Below are positions 23,560 to 30,140 of a stretch of DNA of 33,395 nucleotides, in pieces. The stretch comes from a virus. A program made the position numbers and the translations under genes. The stretch spans positions 1 to 33,395 of IMG/VR virus record IMGVR_UViG_3300026488_000040, one strand, 5' to 3'. Under the pieces are notes generated by a model. It was not told the DNA's origin. It worked only from the letters and a program-made list of their open reading frames with translations, and made no database searches. The first letter of the stretch is position 1. Each line of letters opens with the position of its first letter.

Positions 23560-24441
23560 TTATTGTTTGAGTTTTAAAATCTCTGGTCTTCCATCTGAAA
23601 TAACATCAAACAGCTCATAGATATATTCTTTGTACTCTTGTTTATGTTTTAATAAATTTCTCGTTAAATCAGATTTTTTGATTTTTTGTAGATTAAAGTT
23701 ATATGTTTTTTTATTAATTTCTACAATGTAATCTCTTATTTGGTTCAATATAGCAATTTTTGATGAGACAGTTATTTTTTCACCTATATGCAAAGTAACA
23801 TCTCTTGATTTTTCAACAATAAAAGAGTCGCCATGCTGTGGTTTTTTATAGTCTGTTGGTTCATATCTTAATACAACATTAGCTATTCTCTTTTTTCCTT
23901 CTTCATTGCCCTCAAGTTTAAATTTTTTATCTGAAAGCATTTCATTGGTTCTTGTAGAATGGTCTATTATTATGCAGGATAGACTATGTTTTTCTACAAA
24001 TGATGAGAACTCATACATTTTTGAAACAAACTTTTCAGAGTTGTTTATTTCAGTAAATCTAAATATTGATGAAAAAGAGTCTATTATAAAAATAACATTT
24101 TTTTCTAAAAATCTTTCTCTGATTTTGATTAAACTTGTTAAAATATCACTTAAAGAAACATTTGTGCTTTTAGCATAAATGATTCCTTTATTTTCTACAA
24201 ATTCCTTAAATATTTTTCCGTTTCCTGCTTCTCCATCAAAATAGATTACTAAATTATTTTCATTTATATCAGAACCAACAAGCTCTGCTGTTTGATAGCT
24301 TTTTCCTGTACCTGATAAACCATGAATCCATGTAATAGAACCAACGTAGCATGGCAGATTATTTATTCTTACAGCTTCTGTTGGTTCTGTTAAAAACTCT
24401 TTATTTATTGTAGAAAAGATATTAGTTACTGCTGTTTTCAT
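23560..24441 (-). CDS. RepA/AAA_25-like RecA-fold ATPase
   Basis: The 293-residue protein has Walker A GLSGTGKS (41-48), Walker B VIFIIDSFSS (D121) and a later CIIIDHSTR, the core of RecA/DnaB-superfamily ATPases such as RepA-like helicases and Rad55-like proteins. The C-terminal 60 residues are basic and helical. It could be the replicative helicase or loader, working with the primase fusion, or a second recombinase. Start ATG 24441 follows AAGGAAAAGAA and overlaps the small RHH gene. A candidate origin lies about 250 bp upstream. Confidence 0.75.
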   Translation of the reverse strand: MKTAVTNIFSTINKEFLTEPTEAVRINNLPCYVGSITWIHGLSGTGKSYQTAELVGSDINENNLVIYFDGEAGNGKIFKEFVENKGIIYAKSTNVSLSDILTSLIKIRERFLEKNVIFIIDSFSSIFRFTEINNSEKFVSKMYEFSSFVEKHSLSCIIIDHSTRTNEMLSDKKFKLEGNEEGKKRIANVVLRYEPTDYKKPQHGDSFIVEKSRDVTLHIGEKITVSSKIAILNQIRDYIVEINKKTYNFNLQKIKKSDLTRNLLKHKQEYKEYIYELFDVISDGRPEILKLKQ

Positions 24442-24592
24442 TTCTTTTCCTTAAGTAGTATTTAGCAAGAAAATCTATTGTAGAGCTTCTTGAAGGCAAA
24501 CCGTTTTCATAAGCTATTTTTTCAAGCATTACTTTTAATTCATCTGTCATCATTACAGCGACCATTTTTTTCTTGTTTTTCTTTTTATACAT
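24422..24592 (-). CDS. CopG/Arc-type ribbon-helix-helix regulator
   Basis: The 56-residue protein has a basic N-terminus then the RHH pattern: strand KMVAVMMTDELK, helix VMLEKIAYENGLPS, and helix RSSTIDFLAKYYLRK. Such dimers bind short palindromes and usually autoregulate. The start ATG 24592 has AAAAGGATTGAAA. It is the first gene behind a perfect sigma70 promoter and overlaps the ATPase gene by 20 bp. An inverted AAACTA/TAGTTT (24655-24677) and the palindromes at 24689-24873 are candidate operators. Confidence 0.78.
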   Translation of the reverse strand: MYKKKNKKKMVAVMMTDELKVMLEKIAYENGLPSRSSTIDFLAKYYLRKRNENSSN

Positions 24593-24627
24593 TTTCAATC
24601 CTTTTTGCTTTAAGATATCATATTGTT

Positions 24628-24656
24628 ATTATATATAAATTCTATGAATTTGTCAA
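24628..24656 (-). promoter_or_regulatory. Perfect consensus sigma70 promoter
   Basis: On the minus strand TTGACA (24656-24651), 17 bp, TATAAT (24633-24628). Transcription should start near 24621 and reads the RHH gene and the ATPase operon. AAACTA (24655-24660) and TAGTTT (24672-24677) form an inverted repeat touching the -35 box, a plausible repressor site. Confidence 0.83.
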
Positions 24657-24688
24657 ACTATGACATAAAGGTAGTTTAGCAGTTAAAT

Positions 24689-24873
24689 GGGACATGTACC
24701 GAATGTACCGAAAATAGTTGGTACATTCGAAATGCCGATTTTATGGGGGTTTTGAATGTCCCGAAAGAATGAATGTCCCAAGAAAGTTGGGACATTCGGA
24801 AGCCCGAATTTTCGGGGGTTTGAGAAATGTACCGAATGTCCCTTATATTATATATTATATTTCTGGTACATTC
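24689..24873. repeat. 70-bp tandem duplication with co-varying palindromes; candidate origin or operator
   Basis: Two units, starting at 24701 and 24771, align over about 50 bp. Each begins with a palindrome: CGAATGTACC...GGTACATTCG (24700-24709/24720-24729) and GAATGTCCCA...TGGGACATTC (24771-24780/24788-24797). An A-to-C change in one arm is matched by T-to-G in the other. Each unit continues to a GGGGGTTT. Further copies of ATGTACC/ATGTCCC lie at 24689-24700, 24826-24843 and 24865-24873. An AT-only stretch follows 24843. No gene covers 24593-24891. The region is GC-richer than its surroundings and has no GGTTCT word. Confidence 0.85.
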
Positions 24874-24891
24874 ATATTTAGCACATTTCTT

Positions 24892-25257
24892 TCACTCTAC
24901 TTCAACCTCATCAAGTACTTCTTTAATCTCTGCATATTTTATTCTTTTAGAGCCAAACATCAGGTCTATAATCTTTTTAGCAGTTTCCAAATCTACAACT
25001 GAGTACTCTTCTATTCCGTATTTTTTGAATCTCTCTACCATTCTTTTGTATTCTGGATACCACTTTAAATTTGGAAACACAAACAATCTATATCCTCCGA
25101 AATGCCATTTATGAGGATTATATGTCCAATAGTTTTGATGATGATCTACGCTAAATATGGCTATCTTTGTTGGCATTTTAGTGCATTCAACTTCTAAATC
25201 AAAATCACATTCCCAGTTGTCTTCTATAAATTTTTTTAAATTTTCTGTATTGCACAT
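24892..25257 (-). CDS. Hypothetical protein, 121 residues
   Basis: ATG 25257 is chosen because AAAAGGAGTGATA precedes it; an in-frame ATG at 25290 lacks one. The sequence is rich in aromatic residues and histidine (SVDHHQNYWTYNPHKWHFGGYRLF) with a helical acidic C-terminus. I recognise no family; a small metal- or nucleic-acid-binding protein is possible. It is the last gene before the palindrome region on the upstream operon. Confidence 0.65.
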   Translation of the reverse strand: MCNTENLKKFIEDNWECDFDLEVECTKMPTKIAIFSVDHHQNYWTYNPHKWHFGGYRLFVFPNLKWYPEYKRMVERFKKYGIEEYSVVDLETAKKIIDLMFGSKRIKYAEIKEVLDEVEVE

Positions 25258-25289
25258 TATCACTCCTTTTATTTTTCTACAAAACACCA

Positions 25290-25460
25290 CTAATATTGTT
25301 TACCGTTAATCACCTGAAAACCACATTGCCTACCTCTTGGTTCTGTTTTAACAAATTCAGAACCACCCTTCCTTTCACAACGATATATCTTAATTTTCTC
25401 AACTTTATTCAAATCAATGTTATATGCTTGTATTGTGAAAGCTAAAACACAACCAATCAT
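25290..25460 (-). CDS. 56-residue hypothetical protein
   Basis: ATG 25460 overlaps the TGA of the preceding gene and has AAAAGG upstream. The product starts MIGCVLAFTIQAYN, a short hydrophobic stretch, then is basic with two further cysteines (IYRCERKGGS, GRQCGF). The dispersed word occurs in both orientations. It could be a small secreted or membrane-linked protein; the hydrophobic part is short for a signal peptide. Confidence 0.52.
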   Translation of the reverse strand: MIGCVLAFTIQAYNIDLNKVEKIKIYRCERKGGSEFVKTEPRGRQCGFQVINGKQY

Positions 25461-25624
25461 TTAAAAACCTTTTGCCTTATTGTTAGTTTAATTCTTCTGC
25501 AGTCTTTACAGTGGTTCTTAATAAAAACTTTTAGTATTTCTTGTTTCTCTCTTTTTGCTTCGTTTAATGTATCAAAGATACCTACAATATAATCATCCAT
25601 TAGTAAAATAAACTTACTTTTCAT
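25457..25624 (-). CDS. 55-residue basic hypothetical protein
   Basis: ATG 25624 has a strong AAAGGAGTATAG site and lies next to the previous stop. The product starts MKSKFILLMDDYIVGIFDTL and ends in a basic helix with two cysteines (HCKDCRRIKLTIRQK). It ends by overlapping the next small gene. Initiation signals are good; function is unknown. Confidence 0.6.
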   Translation of the reverse strand: MKSKFILLMDDYIVGIFDTLNEAKREKQEILKVFIKNHCKDCRRIKLTIRQKVFK

Positions 25625-25780
25625 CTATACTCCTTTTACTACATAGTTTTCATATTCATTGAAGATATTTACACACCATCGATTCAAGAACCAATCAAGC
25701 TCTGTATAATTTCTTACAGGTTTTTTAAACAAATATAAATCAAATATTGTTTTTGCTAACAGGAATTTAAGAGTTTTCAT
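25625..25780 (-). CDS. 51-residue hypothetical protein
   Basis: ATG 25780 follows AAAGGAGTATAAA, nearly the same ribosome site as the next gene. The product starts MKTLKFLLAKTIFDLYLFKK and has aromatic residues throughout. It sits exactly between two similarly spaced tiny genes, supporting translation. No family is recognised. Confidence 0.58.
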   Translation of the reverse strand: MKTLKFLLAKTIFDLYLFKKPVRNYTELDWFLNRWCVNIFNEYENYVVKGV

Positions 25781-25781
25781 T

Positions 25782-25868
25782 TTATACTCCTTTAACTAAA
25801 TTTACAACCAATATTAACAAAATTAAAACCACAACTGATTTTAATAGTATTCTTTCAAATTTATCCAT
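25782..25868 (-). CDS. 28-residue single-span membrane peptide
   Basis: ATG 25868 is preceded by GAGGAAGGTTAAT. The product is MDKFERILLKSVVVLILLIL followed by VVNLVKGV, a classic short membrane peptide. Its end supplies the ribosome site of the next gene. A weak promoter (TTGAAT, 16 bp, TATGTT on the minus strand) lies 60-90 bp upstream. Confidence 0.5.
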   Translation of the reverse strand: MDKFERILLKSVVVLILLILVVNLVKGV

Positions 25869-25993
25869 ATTAACCTTCCTCGTTGGTTCTGTTTAAAAAA
25901 CTCTTTTGTTTGACATAAACATACTACAAACTGCATAAAATTCAACAGCGTTTTTCTATTGGGTTTGTGTAGTGATATTTTTGGTATCTTTAC

Positions 25994-26019
25994 TGTTGAG
26001 ATTTAGATAAATCTCAACA
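25994..26019 (-). terminator. 12-bp hairpin at the end of a small gene
   Basis: TGTTGAGATTTA (25994-26005) and TAAATCTCAACA (26008-26019) are perfectly complementary with almost no loop. On the minus strand the stop codon of the small gene at 26003 lies within the stem. No good U tract follows, so termination is likely but not certain; it could be a dyad binding site. The next gene starts 126 bp further on. Confidence 0.5.
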
Positions 26020-26125
26020 TAAAGATTTTATACCCAAGTTGCTTAAATAGTTTTCTTTGATTTTTTTCAATAAATACTCTTTGATTTTTGTGATTAATTA
26101 TATAGTACTTCTCTACAGCTTTCAT
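26003..26125 (-). CDS. 40-residue basic hypothetical protein
   Basis: ATG 26125 has a strong AAAAGGAGTAAAA site, 45 bp after the upstream regulator gene. The product, MKAVEKYYIINHKNQRVFIE then KLFKQLGYKIFMLRFI, is basic and mixed alpha/beta. It ends in a stem-loop. Function is unknown. Confidence 0.52.
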   Translation of the reverse strand: MKAVEKYYIINHKNQRVFIEKNQRKLFKQLGYKIFMLRFI

Positions 26126-26169
26126 TTTTACTCCTTTTATTTTTTTTTCAAAAAAAGAACCAAGAGAGA

Positions 26170-26985
26170 TTATCCTATAAGGATTTCTATTTCGCTTTGG
26201 ATCTCTCTTAATAGTTCAAATTCTTCTGCTGATATAGTCCTACCGCTGGTTCTTAACCTTAGAATTTCATTTAATAGCTCTTTTAATTCTGCTGTTCTTT
26301 CAACGAAAGTTTCAGGTTCTTTATATATTTCTTCCTCTTCTACACAAGTTGGTTCTTTTTCAATATTATGTACATATTCAAGTTCTTCTTTAAGAGCTTT
26401 ATATTCAATACTTTTTAATTCTTCCTGTAGTTTATTTAATCCCCCTTTTTTTGTATAGATTTTATTCACTTGTTTAGTTCTTTTGTCTATCCATACAAGA
26501 TATTCTTTGTTTGAAATAGATTTGTATAGCCAAATTTCAAAACTTGGTTCTTCTGCTATCAATTTAATTTTAGTTAATTGAACTTCTGTAAACTTATTTC
26601 TGATAGCTATGTTCAAGTTGTAACCTCTGATTGTATGTCTTCCGATTCTGAAGTATATAAAACCGTTTTCACTTGCCTTTGGCTCTATCTTATCAGAATC
26701 AAGATAAACATCAGTGCCTAAAACATATAATGCTTTTTCTTTGATTGAAGGATGTAAGATATCCCATTCTTTCTCAATTGAAACTACATCATATAATCTT
26801 TTGATTGTTTCTTCTGTTGTTGTGTTAACATGTTCCCCATACATTTCTATTGGTTCTACTCCTGTAAATTCCTCTGCTTCATCTATTTGTCTGATGATTT
26901 CTTCACTTACACCTGTCTGTTCTGCGATAGCTCTATAGCTTAAACCTTCTTCAAGTAGTTTGTTGATTAGTTCTAATCTTTTCAT
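26170..26985 (-). CDS. HTH-containing protein, 271 residues
   Basis: Starts at ATG 26985 with AAAAAGGAGAAACA. The N-terminus (INKLLEEGLSYRAIAEQTGVSEEIIRQIDEA) is a helix-turn-helix of the type found in resolvases and regulators. The middle (about 80-180) is beta-rich, with FRIGRHTIRGYNLNIAIRN and a tryptophan-containing stretch, and the C-terminal 90 residues are acidic coiled coil. It could be an early transcription regulator or DNA-binding replication factor. It is densely marked with GGTTCT words (five copies). Confidence 0.7.
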   Translation of the reverse strand: MKRLELINKLLEEGLSYRAIAEQTGVSEEIIRQIDEAEEFTGVEPIEMYGEHVNTTTEETIKRLYDVVSIEKEWDILHPSIKEKALYVLGTDVYLDSDKIEPKASENGFIYFRIGRHTIRGYNLNIAIRNKFTEVQLTKIKLIAEEPSFEIWLYKSISNKEYLVWIDKRTKQVNKIYTKKGGLNKLQEELKSIEYKALKEELEYVHNIEKEPTCVEEEEIYKEPETFVERTAELKELLNEILRLRTSGRTISAEEFELLREIQSEIEILIG

Positions 26986-27085
26986 TGTTTCTCCTTTTTG
27001 TTTTTGATTTTGTTTGAACCATGCTCTGTTGGTTCTTATCTATAAAGACTATAAAAGTATTCATAAAAAAGAACCAAGAAGTAGA

Positions 27086-27322
27086 TTAAATGTATTGTTT
27101 AATCCATTCTTTAAAGTTTTCATCATTGTCTTTGAATGTTTCTATGTCTTCTTTGGTTGGTTCTAACCATTCATGCGTATGATTGTTAAGGTCTATTCTT
27201 AACCAGTGAAATACTCCATCCTTTACGAAGACAACGTCTCTGTGGTAGCTCCAACTGAATACTTCAAACCAGTCATCTGCTCTCTGTTTAGCCCTGTTGA
27301 TGATACTCTCTATTCTGTCCAT
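27086..27322 (-). CDS. Hypothetical protein, 78 residues
   Basis: ATG 27322 follows AGAGGAGAGTACG. The product is rich in Trp, His and Asp (ADDWFEVFSWSYHRDVVFV, DGVFHWLRIDLNNHTHEW) with a helical end. No family is recognised. It lies just downstream of a terminator, so it probably has a promoter in 27323-27390, which I cannot define. Confidence 0.63.
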   Translation of the reverse strand: MDRIESIINRAKQRADDWFEVFSWSYHRDVVFVKDGVFHWLRIDLNNHTHEWLEPTKEDIETFKDNDENFKEWIKQYI

Positions 27323-27389
27323 CGTACTCTCCTCTTGTTGATATAGTCGGTTCTGTATGTTGGTTCTGTATTAAGGATATGAAAAGGAT

Positions 27390-27432
27390 AAAAGATAAAA
27401 AAAAAAGAAAAAGCTCAAAGAGTTGAGCTTTT
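27390..27432 (-). terminator. Strong rho-independent terminator
   Basis: On the minus strand AAAAGCTCAA, CTCT loop, TTGAGCTTTT (27432-27409) is followed by a long U-rich run (27408-27391). The stem covers the last codons of the gene ending at 27415. It ends or attenuates the first leftward transcript after two genes. Confidence 0.85.
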
Positions 27433-27615
27433 GTTGTTATCGTCGAATTCTCTGAGTAATTCGAAAAATTCTTTAGTTACGTCGATATATACACGTTTAT
27501 CCGTTTTATGCCATCTAGCATTTAGTGCTAATAAGCAGGCTGAAAAAGGATCTTTACCTTCTTTAATCCATAGTTGTGCTTCTCTTTTTGCTTTTCTGAA
27601 TTCTTGAATGTTCAT
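27415..27615 (-). CDS. Hypothetical protein, 66 residues
   Basis: Starts at ATG 27615 with AAAAGGAGTACAAA and a 4-bp overlap with the upstream gene. The sequence is a mixed helix (NIQEFRKAKREAQLWIKEGK) and strand (KRVYIDVTKEFFELL). It is the second gene of the leftmost-transcribed early unit and ends in the terminator. Function is unknown; position at the start of early transcription suggests host takeover. Confidence 0.65.
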   Translation of the reverse strand: MNIQEFRKAKREAQLWIKEGKDPFSACLLALNARWHKTDKRVYIDVTKEFFELLREFDDNNKSSTL

Positions 27616-27794
27616 TTTGTACTCCTTTTAACATCTTGGATTAGTTTTGTGATATCTGCAACTTTAGCATCTGATTTACCTACTGCTACAACCTTAAACA
27701 ACTCAATGATTCCATAAACACCTAAAACAATAACGAAAAGTACCATAAATACGATGTTTGACATAACTGCACTGATGATTGGTTCTAACCACAT
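27612..27794 (-). CDS. First early gene: small membrane protein, 60 residues
   Basis: ATG 27794 follows AAAAGGATGTCCA. Residues about 4-35 (IISAVMSNIVFMVLFVIVLG and onward) form one long membrane span; the tail is charged (DITKLIQDVKRSTK). It is the first gene leftward from the divergent control region. Its length and topology would also fit a phage holin, but its place apart from the endolysin argues for another role. Confidence 0.65.
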   Translation of the reverse strand: MWLEPIISAVMSNIVFMVLFVIVLGVYGIIELFKVVAVGKSDAKVADITKLIQDVKRSTK

Positions 27795-28155
27795 TGGACA
27801 TCCTTTTAGAGTGATTTAGAGATAAAAATCTCATAAAATAAGAAGATAAAAAAAAGAATTCTTATTATGAAGAAAGGGGGTGGGGTTGGACTTTTTGTGG
27901 TGAGGAGTGTGGTTAAACCTCTTTTAATTTTTGTAATAAAATTTGATTCAATAAAAATCACTACTCCCTAAATTTTTATAATATTTTTTAGAACCAAACC
28001 AGAACCAAGAAGGAGTGCTTATTGTGTGTCGTTGGTTCTGATTGAAAATCAAGGAGAGAGAATGAAAAAGTCTTTGAGAGGAAAAAGGTGGAAAAACCTC
28101 TCAATAGAATTATAGTATAATTTTTCAAACGGAATACAAAAAAAAGGATGATGGA
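27795..28155. promoter_or_regulatory. Divergent control region between early and late genes
   Basis: This 361-bp stretch separates leftward from rightward genes. It holds a small hairpin (GAGAT/ATCTC, 27819-27832), a G-rich tract on the + strand (27876-27912), and TATAAT boxes at 27977-27982 and 28116-28121 for rightward transcription, without good -35 boxes. It also holds three copies of the dispersed word (27990, 28001, 28034) and a short leader frame with hairpin (28062-28104). I could not define the leftward promoter. Confidence 0.55.
28062..28115 (+). CDS. 17-residue basic leader peptide with overlapping hairpin
   Basis: ATG 28062 has AAGGAG upstream at good spacing and encodes MKKSLRGKRWKNLSIEL. 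A stem TTGAGAGG (28074-28081)/CCTCTCAA (28097-28104) lies inside it and is not followed by a T run. A TATAAT overlaps its stop. It may be a leader controlling the late operon or simply fortuitous. Confidence 0.35.
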   Translation: MKKSLRGKRWKNLSIEL

Positions 28156-28809
28156 ATGGATATTAAGGAAAGACTTGAGAATGCTTCGTTGGTTCTGAAG
28201 CAGTTTAATGAAGATGATTATTTAGAGCCAAGTGAGATAGTCAGCATTAGTGAAGATACTGGGGTTAATGATTTAAGCAGGATAGCAAAAACTATTGTTT
28301 ATATCAGGAAGAGATTTAATGAAGGAGCTTCAAGGTATGAAGCATTTAAGTGTGCTTTTCCAGAGAGGTGTGTTGTAACAGATACTGATGCTCCTCTTGG
28401 TTCTGAAGAGAAAAAAATTGGAGATGAATTAGGCAGAACCACAATTGAATTGAAAGCTAAAAGGCTTGAGAACTCAAAACTCTACAAGTATATTGTTTCT
28501 ACTTTGCATACTTCTTTATATGTTACATATGCTCTTGACAGGATGAAGGTGTTGGATCTGTCTCTTAAAAAGATATTTGATGAGAGAACCAAGGACAGGG
28601 ATAGGATAGAGTATATGAAGACGTTTTTACAGGAAACAAGAAAGCCTGATAATGCTAAAGAAATGGAGATAAACGTAAATATTCAGAATAATGATATTAG
28701 TGTTGTTCAAATTGAAGACAAACTTGATAAAATAGCAAACAGGCTTCAAGGATTGGATGCTTCTAAAGTTATAGAAATGACTGCATCCAAAGGGCAAAAA
28801 GATGATTAA
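28156..28809 (+). CDS. Probable small terminase / early late-operon DNA-binding protein
   Basis: The 217-residue protein starts at ATG 28156 after AAAAAGGATG. An N-terminal helical part (IVYIRKRFNEGASRYEAFKCAFPER) recalls the HTH of small terminase subunits. A long charged helical centre suits oligomerisation, and the acidic C-terminus could bind the large subunit. Being first in the operon that carries the large terminase supports this, though lysis and fibre genes intervene. Sequence similarity is not strong; it could be another virion-assembly protein. Confidence 0.6.
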   Translation: MDIKERLENASLVLKQFNEDDYLEPSEIVSISEDTGVNDLSRIAKTIVYIRKRFNEGASRYEAFKCAFPERCVVTDTDAPLGSEEKKIGDELGRTTIELKAKRLENSKLYKYIVSTLHTSLYVTYALDRMKVLDLSLKKIFDERTKDRDRIEYMKTFLQETRKPDNAKEMEINVNIQNNDISVVQIEDKLDKIANRLQGLDASKVIEMTASKGQKDD

Positions 28810-28819
28810 AGGTGAGCAA

Positions 28820-29173
28820 ATGAAGAACATTAATCAATTAGGGCTTCTTGATTATATAATTGTCGGCTTCTCTATATTGCTTTCAGGTATTGGTTCTTAC
28901 GTTAGACGCGACTTATCTTCTTTTTCTATTAAAAGAAAACTTACTGTCTTGCTGATTGATGTCGTTGGTTCTGTTTCAATAGGTGTTACTGTGTTTCTTC
29001 TTGTTTATGGATGGACAGAAAATATGATATTAGGTGCTGGAATAGCATCTGCTTTTGGACACATAGGAACCAGAGGTGTATATTTAATGGAATTGATGAT
29101 TGCTGAAAAATTAAAATCTGAAGCAATGATGGAAGCTATAGAAGAATACTACAATAGAGATAAGAAAAAGTGA
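28820..29173 (+). CDS. Holin (three membrane spans)
   Basis: ATG 28820 is preferred because AAAGGTGAG precedes it, giving 117 residues; the ATG at 28802 overlaps the previous gene without a ribosome site. Three hydrophobic segments (about residues 11-27, 43-62 and 70-88) are followed by a charged tail ending DKKK, and FGHIGTRG fits LydA-like phage holins. It would form membrane holes timing endolysin release. It is followed by a small overlapping membrane gene and the endolysin. Confidence 0.78.
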   Translation: MKNINQLGLLDYIIVGFSILLSGIGSYVRRDLSSFSIKRKLTVLLIDVVGSVSIGVTVFLLVYGWTENMILGAGIASAFGHIGTRGVYLMELMIAEKLKSEAMMEAIEEYYNRDKKK

Positions 29174-29265
29174 ATGAGATATTTTTTTTTGTGTATTACA
29201 GTTCATTAAGTATAGTTATCGGTGTTTGTATTTCTGTATACATAATAAAAGATGATTGTAAATAA
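29170..29265 (+). CDS. 31-residue membrane peptide between holin and endolysin
   Basis: GTG 29170 overlaps the holin stop by four bases (GTGA), typical of translational coupling. The product has a phenylalanine-rich start and one membrane span (SSLSIVIGVCISVYIIK), ending in charged residues. Position in a lysis cassette suggests a holin regulator or a spanin-like component, though it is too short for a known spanin. A run of nine T makes the frame sensitive to sequencing error. Confidence 0.48.
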   Translation: MNEIFFFVYYSSLSIVIGVCISVYIIKDDCK

Positions 29266-29277
29266 TAAGGAGAAACA

Positions 29278-29703
29278 ATGGAATTTAAGTTTAGTGAAAC
29301 TTCCCTTAAAAGACTTAACGGTGTTCATCCCTCTCTCACGTTGGTTCTAAATAAAGCATTAGAGATGAGCAAAGTTGATTTTGGTATTGCTTCTGGTGTT
29401 AGAACTGCTGAAGAGCAGAATAAGAAATACAGGAAAGGATTAAGTGAACTTGATGGATACAAGAGAAAATCGAAACATCAGATCCAAGAAGATGGATATG
29501 GTCATGCGGTTGATATCTATATTTGGGATAAGGAAAATAAAAAAGGTGTGTTTGATTACACAAAAGAAAACGGATGGATGTGGTTAGAAGTAGGAAGAGC
29601 CATCTTGAGAGCTTCAAGGTTGTTAGATGTTCCTATTACTTGGGGATTGACTTTTAACATTGGTTCTGGATATGATGTTGGACACTTTGAATTAAAGGAA
29701 TAA
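29278..29703 (+). CDS. Endolysin, M15 peptidase (L-alanyl-D-glutamate type)
   Basis: The 141-residue enzyme has GVRTAEEQ (40-47), the zinc-site motif SKH (H67) to GHAVD (D79), and the closing GHFEL (H136), as in M15 phage endolysins such as that of T5. It would cut the peptide cross-bridge of peptidoglycan. There is no signal peptide, so it depends on the holin. Start ATG 29278 follows AAGGAGAAACA. Two copies of the dispersed word lie within; one is read as LVL. Confidence 0.9.
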   Translation: MEFKFSETSLKRLNGVHPSLTLVLNKALEMSKVDFGIASGVRTAEEQNKKYRKGLSELDGYKRKSKHQIQEDGYGHAVDIYIWDKENKKGVFDYTKENGWMWLEVGRAILRASRLLDVPITWGLTFNIGSGYDVGHFELKE

Positions 29704-29704
29704 T

Positions 29705-30139
29705 ATGGCAACAAAAAGATATTCAGTTGGAAAGGATTGGGTTCAGATAACTTTTAATGGTGAGATATGCATTGTTCAAAATAATGAGAAGAGCGTTGTC
29801 GAGGTGACTCATGTTCTAAAAGGAATTACTCCTAATGAAAACACTCATGGTATGTATGTTTATCCATATCAAACTTATGAGTATACTTGGGGAAAGAATA
29901 ATTTATGGGCAAGATGTATTTCAAAAGGAATTGCTACAATTACTGTGGTAACTAATGCAATTGATGAAGATGAACCAGATGATATTAGCAATGTAGAATA
30001 TAATATAGGATTTGCTAATCCTACGAAGGTCGGTTCTGTTACAGTACCAGATAATACTAATATGGCTTTAATAAATCCTGTAGAAATTGATACAATAACA
30101 CTTGGCAAGAATGCTAATCTATATCTAATAGGAGAATAA
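29705..30139 (+). CDS. Beta-rich probable virion appendage protein
   Basis: Starts at ATG 29705 after AAAGGAATAA, directly after the endolysin stop. The 144 residues are almost all beta-prone (KDWVQITFNGEICIVQNNEK) with an acidic patch in the middle and regular valine/threonine strands at the end. No family is recognised. Adjacency to the fibre gene suggests a capsid decoration or head/tail fibre protein. Confidence 0.62.
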   Translation: MATKRYSVGKDWVQITFNGEICIVQNNEKSVVEVTHVLKGITPNENTHGMYVYPYQTYEYTWGKNNLWARCISKGIATITVVTNAIDEDEPDDISNVEYNIGFANPTKVGSVTVPDNTNMALINPVEIDTITLGKNANLYLIGE

Positions 30140-30140
30140 A

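Noticed and set aside
26057-26458. 133-codon frame on the plus strand
   Set aside because: It lies mostly opposite the well-supported HTH gene with low-complexity Ser/Phe content and no ribosome site; a shadow frame.
28147-28153. ATGATG at 28148-28153 as start of the small terminase gene
   Set aside because: These are in other frames; 28156 is in frame with proper spacing from AAAGGA.
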